DNA from: an uncultured Rikenella sp.
GTDB lineage: Bacteria; Bacteroidota; Bacteroidia; Bacteroidales; Rikenellaceae
DNA length: 10,377 nucleotides
Direction of reading: 5' to 3'
Assembly: GCF_910577125.1 (NCBI RefSeq)
Contig: NZ_CAJTMN010000070.1
Location: 1 to 10,377 of the forward strand
Shown here: positions 1-6,273 of the stretch, piece after piece
Position numbering within the stretch: the stretch's first letter is position 1
How the letters are laid out: the number at the start of each line of letters is the position of its first letter
Made by a program: the position numbers and the translations under genes
Notes under the pieces: model-generated
Database searches by the model: none
The model's input: the letters and a program-made list of their open reading frames with translations, nothing else
What the model was told of the DNA's origin: nothing

Positions 1-91
1 GAACTCCGGGAATCTCAAAGGGGGACATTTCGAGATACAATAACCGATTTGTTGTTATCATTACCCCGCATAAACAATCCATCCTAAAAAC

Positions 92-1015
92 ATGAAAAAC
101 AACAACCAATTCGAAAAAATCTCGGAACTGTGGAAAGACGACAAAAAACAGTATGTCAAAAAATCCACCTATGCCGCCTACTCGCTGCTGATCGCCAACC
201 ATCTCCGCCCCGCCTTCGGGAACCTGACAGAAATCACGGAAGAGCTCGTCCAGCGGTTCGTACTCGAAAAACTGGAACAGGGACTCAGCCAGAAAACAAT
301 CAAAGATATCCTGATCGTGATGAAAATGATTTTGAAGTTCGGCGTAAAAAACGGGCTGATCGAACATCGACAAATCGACATCCGGTTTCCGACCCAACGA
401 GAGCCACAACACATAGAGGTACTCAGCAAAGCGCACCAACGCAAAATCATGGAATACATCGCCAGCCATTTCACGTTCCCGAATTTAGGCATCTACATCT
501 GCCTCTGCACCGGTATGCGGATCGGCGAGATATGCGCCCTGAAATGGGAAGACATCGACCCGCTGAACGGCGTGATCCGAATCAATAAAACCATCCAGCG
601 CATCTACCTGGCCGACGGCTCGCGCCACACCGAACTGATTATCGACACCCCGAAATCCCGTAACTCCATCCGCGAGATTCCCATGTCCCGCGACCTGCTC
701 CGGATGGTCAAGCCGCTGAAACGGATCGTCAACCGGGAGTTCTTCGTTCTGACCAACAACGCCCGGCCGACCGAACCGCGCACCTATCGGAACCACTACA
801 AACGCCTGTTGGAAGAGCTGGGAATTCCGGCCCTGAAGTTTCATGGTCTGCGCCACAGCTTCGCCACCCGCTGCATCGAGAGCCGATGCGACTATAAGAC
901 TGTCAGCGTACTACTGGGACACTCCAACATCAGCACAACCCTGAACCTGTACGTCCACCCGAATCTGGAACAAAAGAAACGCTGCGTCGAGCAGATGTCC
1001 CGGGCGCTGAAATAA
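92..1015 (+). CDS. Tyrosine recombinase / phage-type integrase
   Basis: Site-specific recombinase of the tyrosine (lambda Int/XerC-like) family, 307 aa. It would cut and rejoin DNA through a covalent 3'-phosphotyrosine intermediate. Residues ~8-95 resemble the helical SAM-like core-binding domain. Residues ~110-305 form the catalytic domain with every expected active-site residue visible: R143 (TGMRIGE), K188 (TPKSRNSIRE), H251 and R254 (HGLRHSF), H277 (LLGHSN) and the nucleophile Y287 (LNLYVHP). The length is normal for an intact enzyme. The ATG at 92 is the first in frame and no Shine-Dalgarno is seen, as is usual in Bacteroidota. It stands alone: no excisionase, relaxase, phage gene or invertible promoter is visible nearby, so whether it serves a mobile element or an inversion switch cannot be told from this window. 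The family is certain, the role is open. Confidence 0.95.
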   Translation: MKNNNQFEKISELWKDDKKQYVKKSTYAAYSLLIANHLRPAFGNLTEITEELVQRFVLEKLEQGLSQKTIKDILIVMKMILKFGVKNGLIEHRQIDIRFPTQREPQHIEVLSKAHQRKIMEYIASHFTFPNLGIYICLCTGMRIGEICALKWEDIDPLNGVIRINKTIQRIYLADGSRHTELIIDTPKSRNSIREIPMSRDLLRMVKPLKRIVNREFFVLTNNARPTEPRTYRNHYKRLLEELGIPALKFHGLRHSFATRCIESRCDYKTVSVLLGHSNISTTLNLYVHPNLEQKKRCVEQMSRALK

Positions 1016-1058
1016 TCCCCCGGTTCAACCCTGTGACCTTCTCACGAAGCCAAACGAA

Positions 1059-1094
1059 AAGCGGATCGGCTCCGGGCACAGAACCGATCCGCTT
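1059..1094. terminator. Hairpin between the convergent integrase and lipoprotein genes
   Basis: An 11-bp perfect stem, AAGCGGATCGG (1059-1069) with CCGATCCGCTT (1084-1094), closes a 14-nt loop. It lies between the integrase stop on + and the lipoprotein stop on -. The arm ends give short A/T runs (TTTTCG on the minus side, TTCCTGTT on the plus side) but no long U-tract. It probably acts as a bidirectional terminator. The position and stem are seen directly; the function is inferred. Confidence 0.65.
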
Positions 1095-1124
1095 CCTGTT
1101 CAACGAAAGATCGAACCGCCGGAG

Positions 1125-1533
1125 CTACTTGATGCGTTTGTAATAGATGGCAAGAGTTTCGTTACCACAGATAGATTCCAGCACAAGCCCCTTATCCGTC
1201 AGCGATTTGACTGTCCACCGCTCCGTATCACCATACGAGTCGGTGATCGTCACGTAGCCGGATTCGATTTCATAGGTGAACGAGGTCGTATGCTTGTTCC
1301 CCTCATCAATATCTTCCATCGCCCCCGTACCATTGGCCGTGATTATCAAGAAACTCTGACATCCGGCCGCCACTCCGTATTCATCGTCCCACTCACTACC
1401 TTCTTCGTCCGCATAATAGGTCTTATACACCTCCCATGTCAATGGTAACCTCCTTTTGTTTGTCCTTGTCTTTCTTACAGCCCACAAAAGCCACGAGCGA
1501 CAACGCGAGCATCGCACAAATGAGTTTTTTCAT
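1125..1533 (-). pseudogene. Lipocalin-like lipoprotein, disrupted by a frameshift
   Basis: The reading starts at ATG 1533 with a lipoprotein signal peptide: MKKL, a hydrophobic stretch, lipobox FVGC with the lipidated Cys at residue 19, then a lysine/aspartate-rich linker. This frame stops after 36 residues (TAA at 1423-1425). The body continues in the next frame from about TTG at 1442 (LTWEVYKTYY) to the TAG at 1125, ending IYYKRIK. Removing one base near 1436-1447 would join the two into a 135-aa protein, a normal size for small Bacteroidota lipoproteins with a lipocalin-like beta-barrel domain (W near the start, G-rich turns, ITDSYG..ERWTVKSLTDKGLVLE near the end). If intact it would be anchored to a membrane; the ligand is unknown. 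The break may be a real mutation, a sequencing error, or less likely recoding. No convincing promoter is seen upstream. Confidence 0.75.
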
Positions 1534-1690
1534 AAAACTTTGATTTTTCGGTGCATCCCGACTCCTCCGGATGCCATAGAGAAAGCATGGGACTATTCTC
1601 GAGCGGAAAGAACTCAACGATTGGATAAGGTGCTGCAAAGATTGTCGAGAAGGTTTCTTCGCAAGACTGATCACGGAGTTACTTTAAACG

Positions 1691-1930
1691 TCATTCGTCA
1701 AATAACGCGGCAATTTCGTTCGCAAATTGCCGCTCGACGGCAGCCTCCAGGGCTTCGTATCCTGACTCTTCCGACAAACTCAACATGCTATTCCAACGTA
1801 ATTCCGAATGCTGCTGGAGCTCCTGCACATATGCCTCTTTTCCAAGCGGACAAAGCCTCCGCAAGCACTCGGCATCCGCGCAGAGATCGTAGACGGTCAG
1901 TTCGTGCAGATTTAAACCATTGTAATCCAT
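1691..1930 (-). CDS. Small acidic protein of unknown function
   Basis: A 79-aa reading frame starting MDYNGLNLHELTVYD and ending IAALFDE. I do not recognise the family. It is rich in Glu, Leu and Ala, with predicted amphipathic helices (residues ~16-45 and ~55-79), no signal peptide and no membrane segment, so it is probably a soluble cytoplasmic protein. Codon use is balanced and the composition is protein-like, whereas the overlapping plus-strand frame gives an arginine-rich low-complexity product, so the minus frame is preferred. The ATG at 1930 follows a very AT-rich upstream stretch (1935-2010) suited to a promoter, but no clean -33/-7 pair could be assigned. It lies 157 bp upstream of the broken lipoprotein gene in the same direction; joint transcription is possible but not shown. 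Confidence 0.55.
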   Translation of the reverse strand: MDYNGLNLHELTVYDLCADAECLRRLCPLGKEAYVQELQQHSELRWNSMLSLSEESGYEALEAAVERQFANEIAALFDE

Positions 1931-2004
1931 AACGTCGTTATTACCCTAATTCGTGAATATAGCAAAAATCGAAAAATAAATAATTTATATTATATATACT
2001 TCAA

Positions 2005-2022
2005 TTTTGTATCTTTGACAGC
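2005..2022 (+). promoter_or_regulatory. Promoter-like element, copy 0 (TATCTTTG)
   Basis: TTTTGTATCTTTGACAGC contains TATCTTTG (2010-2017), an exact fit to the Bacteroidota -7 consensus TAnnTTTG. The same 18 bases recur twice about 560-630 bp downstream, in the same orientation. Here no good -33 TTTG stands at the proper distance, although the DNA upstream is extremely AT-rich. If active, it would start an RNA near 2024 running into the hairpin at 2075-2145. Confidence 0.45.
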
Positions 2023-2062
2023 ATATTTTTTAACAATTCGTTCATAGAATCGAAAAACCTAC

Positions 2063-2145
2063 TATTTTTGCAAAAAAGGCCACAGATATGTGTGTTGCCG
2101 GGATTGCAGTTCCTGGAGGTGCTACATGTCTATGGCCTTTCTTTT
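2063..2145 (+). ncRNA. Candidate hairpin small RNA or attenuator with its own -7 box
   Basis: TATTTTTG at 2063-2070 matches the -7 consensus TAnnTTTG. Directly after it, 2075-2091 pairs with 2124-2140 in a 17-bp stem with one C/A mismatch and one G-T wobble. An inner stem CCGGGA (2098-2103) / TCCTGG (2111-2116) extends the fold. The outer stem ends in TTTCTTTT, so the 3' side looks like an intrinsic terminator. An RNA started at either upstream -7 box would be about 70 or 120 nt long and would consist largely of this hairpin. No -33 box is clear for the 2063 box. The fold and tail are seen in the sequence; existence as a stable RNA is inferred. It could instead be a plain terminator or an old palindromic repeat. 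Confidence 0.4.
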
Positions 2146-2550
2146 ATATACTTCACAATACTCTTATTGCCTGATATACTGCGCAATAGACATCACCCAT
2201 CCGGAAATTCTCGAACGATGATCCATGATGCCTTCTTCTACTTTTATTTCGAAGATGTGCATAATGATCGATGTGTTATGCTTGTCCTCTCCCTAAGCTT
2301 GTCGACTTTTCGATAACATTCTGAATATCAGTCAACATTTCGTTTTTTCTGCGGCGATTCGACAGTGCGACAGGTTCGACCACTCTTTAATGCTCCTCGA
2401 CGAGATGCGGATGACTTTCGTGAAGTCGTCATTCGTCATGTATATCTTTCATTTTCAATCTCATAATCTTCCTTCACTCTGCGATTCCATCCAGATCGAC
2501 CGCTCTCGTTCGGAATGACGTAATCGGCGGATTGAGATCTTCGAATTGTT
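2146..2550. other. Intergenic stretch without a convincing gene
   Basis: About 400 bp with only short frames on either strand. The longest plus frame crossing into it (2068-2316) is phenylalanine/leucine-rich and begins inside a hairpin, so I do not accept it. On the minus strand a 35-aa frame (2332-2439) and several shorter ones follow each other closely, which could be the remains of a decayed gene. A small inverted repeat, GCATAA / TTATGC, lies around 2258-2281. Nothing else could be supported. Confidence 0.5.
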
Positions 2551-2585
2551 GTTGTGCTTCGCTTTCATTTTGTATCTTTGACAGC
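2551..2585 (+). promoter_or_regulatory. Tandem promoter P1 upstream of the small RNA candidate
   Basis: This is the first of two nearly identical 35-bp direct repeats (one T/C difference, spaced 64 bp). It contains TTG at 2552-2554, an 18-bp spacer and TATCTTTG at 2573-2580, close to the Bacteroidota promoter layout. Predicted start near 2587. Confidence 0.6.
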
Positions 2586-2614
2586 TTCGATTAATCCATC
2601 TCCGACTCGATTCC

Positions 2615-2649
2615 GTTGTGCTCCGCTTTCATTTTGTATCTTTGACAGC
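2615..2649 (+). promoter_or_regulatory. Tandem promoter P2 directly before the small RNA candidate
   Basis: Second copy of the 35-bp repeat: TTG at 2616-2618, 18-bp spacer, TATCTTTG at 2637-2644. Predicted start is near 2650, at or next to the ATG at 2651, so an RNA from P2 would have almost no leader. Confidence 0.6.
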
Positions 2650-2731
2650 CATGCCTAAAAAACGAAGCGTAGAAGAAGGTTTTGCTCCGTTGTGAAAACA
2701 TTCGGGGTGGCCTTGCGGTCGCCCCTTTTTT
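2650..2731 (+). ncRNA. Candidate ~80-nt small RNA (or leaderless 14-codon microORF)
   Basis: A complete compact transcription unit: two tandem promoters end at 2649 and an intrinsic terminator ends at 2731, leaving about 80 nt of RNA from P2 or about 145 nt from P1. Before the terminator, GTTTT (2679-2683) can pair with AAAAC (2695-2699), giving a second hairpin. The RNA contains ATG at 2651 followed by 14 codons (MPKKRSVEEGFAPL, stop 2693-2695), which would be translated leaderless if at all. I do not recognise an Rfam family. The promoters and terminator are visible; that the product is a regulatory RNA is inferred. Alternatives are a translated micropeptide, or an attenuated leader whose downstream gene has been lost, since the next gene (HIRAN) faces the other way. 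Confidence 0.5.
2704..2731 (+). terminator. Intrinsic terminator of the small RNA unit
   Basis: GGGGTGGCC (2704-2712) pairs with GGTCGCCCC (2717-2725): nine pairs including two G-T wobbles, around a TTGC tetraloop, followed at once by TTTTTT (2726-2731). The U-tract is on the plus strand, so it ends rightward transcripts. Confidence 0.85.
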
Positions 2732-2763
2732 ATCGGGCTGTCCGATGGTCGGACTGCTTTCCG

Positions 2764-3105
2764 TCACTCGGAATCGCCCGACGGTGCACGCAACAGGTGG
2801 ATCACCACGCCGACCTGCTCCTCGGGGTCGCAGTCCGGACTCAGCCGGTTGATCCGGCACTCGAAAGCAGGCCCATATCCCATCTCGAGCCACTTGCTCA
2901 GCTCATGATTCGAGCCTCGCGGCACAAACCCCAGCTTGCGATCGCCGTACCAGACCGCCACGGCATAGGGGTCGAAACGATTCTCCTCCTCGCGCCGCAG
3001 GCTGAGCAAGGTCCCGATTTTCAGCTCGTCGAACACTTCGGCTCCCTGATAGTAGCTGAATCCCGACAAATGAAAGTGAGCGTAGTGTCTTTTGTTCGTT
3101 TCCAT
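2764..3105 (-). CDS. HIRAN-domain protein
   Basis: A 113-aa protein that is almost entirely one HIRAN domain (residues ~10-105). Marks seen: FHLSGFSYYQG at 11-21, LKIGTLLSLRREEENRFDPYAVAV at ~28-51 with the typical N-R-x-D-P-x-A-V core, KLGFVPRGSN at 57-66, and KWLEMGY at 71-77. HIRAN domains are small beta-barrels known to bind DNA ends in eukaryotic helicases such as HLTF; stand-alone bacterial versions are common but poorly studied. No catalytic domain, signal peptide or membrane segment is present. The start at 3105 (METNKRHY) is preferred to the upstream ATG at 3132, which would add nine residues of unlikely sequence. The gene is divergent from the WYL regulator across 118 bp, so the pair may share a control region. 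DNA binding is inferred from the family only. Confidence 0.85.
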   Translation of the reverse strand: METNKRHYAHFHLSGFSYYQGAEVFDELKIGTLLSLRREEENRFDPYAVAVWYGDRKLGFVPRGSNHELSKWLEMGYGPAFECRINRLSPDCDPEEQVGVVIHLLRAPSGDSE

Positions 3106-3126
3106 GATGCACAGATATTGATTCGA

Positions 3127-3140
3127 CTGCAAATTTGCAG
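3127..3140. promoter_or_regulatory. Perfect palindrome CTGCAAATTTGCAG in the divergent HIRAN-WYL spacer
   Basis: A 14-bp perfect palindrome 22 bp upstream of the HIRAN start and 84 bp upstream of the WYL start. It would suit a dimeric regulator, and the WYL protein next door is the obvious candidate. Three ATCTTTC repeats (starting near 3185, 3193 and 3211) lie closer to the WYL start. No clear promoter pair was found for either gene; the operator role is inferred. Confidence 0.4.
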
Positions 3141-3223
3141 AGAGACTGCGACAACTTTTGACACACCGGCATTCGTACGGAAAAATCTTTCTATCTTTCG
3201 AAAAAATAACATCTTTCCTCTCT

Positions 3224-4129
3224 ATGGATCAGCCTAAGTTAGAACGGCTGCTGCGGCTGATGAAGCTGTTGACCGCCAACAACCGCTATACGGTCGACCA
3301 GATAGCCACCCGGATGGGCATGTCGCGTCGGACGGTTTACCGGTATATCGACACGTTCCGCTCGGCGGGTTTCGTGGTCAAACGGACGGGCGATTACGTC
3401 CGGCTGGACCGCACGTCGCCCCACTTCAGGGAGATTTCGGAACTGGTGCACTTCACCGAGGAGGAGGCCTATATCCTCAAAAGCGCCATCGAGTCGATCG
3501 ACGACACGAATCTGCTCAAACAGAATCTCAAACAAAAGCTCTATACGGTTTACGACTATCGGGTGCTGGCGGAGTGCACGACACACGGCGCACGGGCCCG
3601 ATGCATCGACACACTCACGGAGGCCATCGTTCAGGAGAGACAGGTCAGACTCTGCGGCTATCGTTCGGCTCACGGTTCGACGATCCGCGACCGGGTCGTC
3701 GAACCGTTTGCCTTTACAACGAACTACGTACAGGTGTGGGCTTACGAACCGAAGTCGGCCGAGAACCGGCTTTTCAAAGTGGCCCGTATCGGACAGGCGG
3801 AGCTTTTACCCCAGGAATGGGAGGCTAAGGAGAAGCACCGGGAGGGTTTTGTCGATCTGTTCCGGATCAGCAGCTTCGACCAGCTTCCGATCCGGCTGGA
3901 GCTGGGCTTGCGGGCAGCCAATCTGCTGGTGGAAGAGTTTCCGCTGGCCGAACGGGCGCTGCGACAGACCGGGCCGCAATCGTGGCGGCTGGAGACACAG
4001 GTGTGCAGTTTCGAGGGGGTGGGAAGGTTCGTGCTGGGACTGCTGGACGATATCCGGGTCGAGGGTTCGGAGGAGTTCCGGAATTTTCTGCACGAGCGCA
4101 TCGCCCGGATGGGGCAGATATTGGACTAA
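3224..4129 (+). CDS. HTH/WYL-domain transcriptional regulator
   Basis: A 301-aa transcription factor. Residues ~6-62 form a winged helix-turn-helix of the HTH_11/DeoR-like type (VDQIATRMGMSRRTVYRYIDTFRSAGFVVKR). Residues ~125-205 form the WYL domain, and ~215-300 the C-terminal WCX extension (QLPIRLELGLRAANLLVEEFPLAE to the end). WYL domains are ligand-sensing, and several WYL regulators are known to bind nucleic acid and to control DNA-damage or phage-defence genes. The triplet that names the domain appears degenerate here (VQVWAYEPK at 169-177). The ATG at 3224 gives the usual N-terminus; an in-frame TTG 66 bp upstream would add a poor leader. It is divergent from the HIRAN gene, and a hairpin starts 8 bp past the stop. 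It could regulate itself and the HIRAN gene, by analogy with many divergent regulator pairs. Confidence 0.9.
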   Translation: MDQPKLERLLRLMKLLTANNRYTVDQIATRMGMSRRTVYRYIDTFRSAGFVVKRTGDYVRLDRTSPHFREISELVHFTEEEAYILKSAIESIDDTNLLKQNLKQKLYTVYDYRVLAECTTHGARARCIDTLTEAIVQERQVRLCGYRSAHGSTIRDRVVEPFAFTTNYVQVWAYEPKSAENRLFKVARIGQAELLPQEWEAKEKHREGFVDLFRISSFDQLPIRLELGLRAANLLVEEFPLAERALRQTGPQSWRLETQVCSFEGVGRFVLGLLDDIRVEGSEEFRNFLHERIARMGQILD

Positions 4130-4167
4130 AAAAAGACTTCCCTCTCTTGTCGGGCAAGAGAGGGAAG
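4128..4167 (-). terminator. Strong hairpin with U-tract ending the tRNA unit
   Basis: A 13-bp perfect stem (4137-4149 with 4155-4167) closes a 5-nt loop. Read on the minus strand, the stem is followed by TC and then TTTTTTT (4128-4134), so it terminates leftward transcription from the tRNA. It also sits just past the WYL stop on + and could stop that transcript too, but it has no U-tract in that direction. Confidence 0.85.
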
Positions 4168-4176
4168 AGTGTGCGG

Positions 4177-4250
<74 letters not shown>

Positions 4251-4291
4251 TTCTCGTCCGCTCCGAGAGACGGAGCCTGAGAATATCGCTG

Positions 4292-4323
4292 CAAAAGTAT
4301 ATCATTACCCGTCAATCTCCAAA
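4292..4323 (-). promoter_or_regulatory. Promoter of the tRNA, overlapping the end of uvrC
   Basis: Read on the minus strand: TTTG (4320-4323), 20-bp spacer, TACTTTTG (4292-4299), an exact fit to the Bacteroidota TTTG-N19-21-TAnnTTTG promoter. The -33 box lies in the last codons of uvrC. Transcription would begin near 4285, about 35 bp before the tRNA, with a small GCTCCG/CGGAGC hairpin (4260-4276) in the leader. Confidence 0.8.
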
Positions 4324-6194
4324 TCCGAAGGCGTGTGTTCGCCGCTGCGGCTGCCGGCGGCCTCTTCCCGGCTACGGAGATAATCCAGCAAAATCCGGGT
4401 CCGCCCCGCGCCGATCAGCTCCGCCAGTTCCGGCTCCGGCGTCCGCCCCATGCGGGCCAGCGTCCGGTACTTTTTCAAGAGCCGGTCGATCGAAGTCCGC
4501 CCCAGCCCCGGCACGTTCTCCAGCTCGGATTTCAGGAAGTTGATCGACCGTTTCTGGCGGTGGAACGTAATCCCGAAGCGGTGCGCCTCGTCGCGGATGT
4601 GCATCAGGATGCGCAGCGACTCACCGGTCTTGTCCAGATAGTGCGGCAACGGGTCGCCCGGGTAGTAGACCTCCTCCATCCGCTTGGCCAGCCCCACGAC
4701 CGACACCCGCCCCCGAAGCCCCAGCTTTTCCAGCGCCGAAAAGGCGAACGAGAGCTGCCCTTTTCCCCCGTCGATCACGATCAGGTCGGGCAGCGGCTGT
4801 CCCTCGGCCTGCAACCGCCCGTAACGCCGCGTGAGCACCTCCTCCATCGAGGCGAAGTCGTTGGCGCCGACCACCGTTTTGATGTTGAAATGGCGATATT
4901 CCTTCCGACTGGGCCTCCCGTCGCGAAAGACGACACACGAGGCTACCGGATTGGTTCCCTGTATGTTGGAGTTGTCGAAGCACTCGATATATCGCGGCTC
5001 GACCGGCAGCCGGAGGTCTTTCTGCATCCGGGCCATAATCCGGTCGGTGTGCCGGTCGGGGTCGGTCTTTTCGATCTGCTTGAACTTCTCGAGCCGGGCG
5101 ATTTTGCAGTTCTTCTCGGCCAGACGCAGCAATTCGAGTTTATCCCCCCGCTGCGGCACCGTGAAATTGACGGTCGGGAAGAGCTCGGCATCGGGCATCA
5201 TCGGCACGATGACCTCCCGCGGCAGCGGCGTCCCCTCCTCCCACTCCTCGCCAAAAATCTGTCCCAGGGCGAAGGTCAGCAGCTCCTCGGGCGACTCGTC
5301 CAACCGGCCGCGCATCTCGAAGGTGAAAGAGTGCACCACGGCACCCCGCACGATGCGCATGTGGTTGCAAAAGGCCGTCCCCTCGTCGTGCAACACATAG
5401 ACCACCTCCAGATTGGTCAGGGTGGCGCTGACGATCACCGAGCGGCTCGAGTAGTCGGCCAACAAGGCGAGCCTGTCCTTGGCCCGCGCCGCCTGTTCGA
5501 AATGGAGCCCCTCGGCGAGGCGCTTCATCTCGTCGGTAAAGTAGGCTTCGGCAGGCCGCAGGTCGCCCCGCAGGATATTCTTGGCCGCCGCGATATTCGC
5601 CATGTAATCCTCCTCGCTCTGCAACCCCACGCAAGGGCCCTTGCAGTTCCCGATGTGATACTCCAGACACACCGAATAGGTTCCCCGGGCAATCGCCTGG
5701 GGCGCGAGGTTGAGTTTGCAGGTGCGCAGCGGATAGAGCCCCCGAATGAGCTCCAGCACAGCGCGCTGCATGTTCACCGAGGAGTAGGGCCCGAAGTAGA
5801 CGGAGCCGTCTTTGATGAATTTGCGGGTAGAGAATATCCGCGGGAAAGGTTCGTTTTTGACGACGATCCACGGATAGCTTTTGCTGTCTTTCAGCAGGAT
5901 GTTGTACCGGGGCTGGAGCTCTTTGATGAGGTTGTTTTCGAGCAGCAGGGCATCGGCTTCGCTGCCGACGACGATGTGGCGCAGATCGGCGATCTGGCGC
6001 ACCATGACCTGCACTTTCCGGGTGTGGTCGGCCCGCGAGACGAAATAGGAACTCACGCGCCGTTTGAGGTTCTTGGCCTTTCCGACGTAGATAACGGTTC
6101 CCTCGGCGTTGAGGAACTGGTATACGCCGGGCCCCTCCGGCAACAGGGCGACTTTTTCGCGCACGCGCTGTTCGACGGTCTGTTCGTGTGTCAT
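4305..6194 (-). CDS. uvrC: UvrABC excinuclease subunit C
   Basis: Nuclease of nucleotide excision repair: UvrC is recruited by UvrB at a lesion and cuts the damaged strand on both sides. The 629 aa match the family length. Domains in order: GIY-YIG nuclease at ~20-52 (GVYQF, YVGKAKNLKRR) for the 3' cut; a cysteine cluster C159, C176, C184, C188 matching the reported [4Fe-4S] ligands of UvrC; UVR (UvrB-binding) region ~195-248; RNase H-like nuclease ~400-545 for the 5' cut, with the expected D407 (ECFDNSN), D475 (VIDGGKGQ) and H538 (DEAHRF); and a helix-hairpin-helix region ~558-605 (VPGLGRTSIDRLL). The ATG at 6194 has a GGAGGAGAG Shine-Dalgarno, unusual for this phylum and decisive for the start. 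It lies 79 bp after the biotin carrier gene in the same direction and could be read from that operon. Confidence 0.98.
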   Translation of the reverse strand: MTHEQTVEQRVREKVALLPEGPGVYQFLNAEGTVIYVGKAKNLKRRVSSYFVSRADHTRKVQVMVRQIADLRHIVVGSEADALLLENNLIKELQPRYNILLKDSKSYPWIVVKNEPFPRIFSTRKFIKDGSVYFGPYSSVNMQRAVLELIRGLYPLRTCKLNLAPQAIARGTYSVCLEYHIGNCKGPCVGLQSEEDYMANIAAAKNILRGDLRPAEAYFTDEMKRLAEGLHFEQAARAKDRLALLADYSSRSVIVSATLTNLEVVYVLHDEGTAFCNHMRIVRGAVVHSFTFEMRGRLDESPEELLTFALGQIFGEEWEEGTPLPREVIVPMMPDAELFPTVNFTVPQRGDKLELLRLAEKNCKIARLEKFKQIEKTDPDRHTDRIMARMQKDLRLPVEPRYIECFDNSNIQGTNPVASCVVFRDGRPSRKEYRHFNIKTVVGANDFASMEEVLTRRYGRLQAEGQPLPDLIVIDGGKGQLSFAFSALEKLGLRGRVSVVGLAKRMEEVYYPGDPLPHYLDKTGESLRILMHIRDEAHRFGITFHRQKRSINFLKSELENVPGLGRTSIDRLLKKYRTLARMGRTPEPELAELIGAGRTRILLDYLRSREEAAGSRSGEHTPSDLEIDG

Positions 6195-6273
6195 CTCTCC
6201 TCCCCGGTAAACGGAATCTTCCGCAGATTTATTGAACGCCGAAAGAGCACCCCCTCCTCAAACCGAAATCCGA

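Noticed and set aside
1456..1932. 158-aa plus-strand frame
   Set aside because: Arg-rich shadow lying over the lipoprotein signal region and the 79-aa gene, both of which look more protein-like on the minus strand.
2068..2316. 82-aa plus-strand frame in the gene-poor region
   Set aside because: Starts just upstream of the hairpin and crosses it and its U-tail; Phe/Leu-rich, low-complexity end; no domain. The RNA interpretation fits better.
2332..2439. 35-aa minus-strand frame (MTNDDFTKVIRISS...) with neighbouring tiny frames that overlap it
   Set aside because: It reads like protein but is too short and its neighbours do not join by a single frameshift. It could be gene remains, but no family is recognised.
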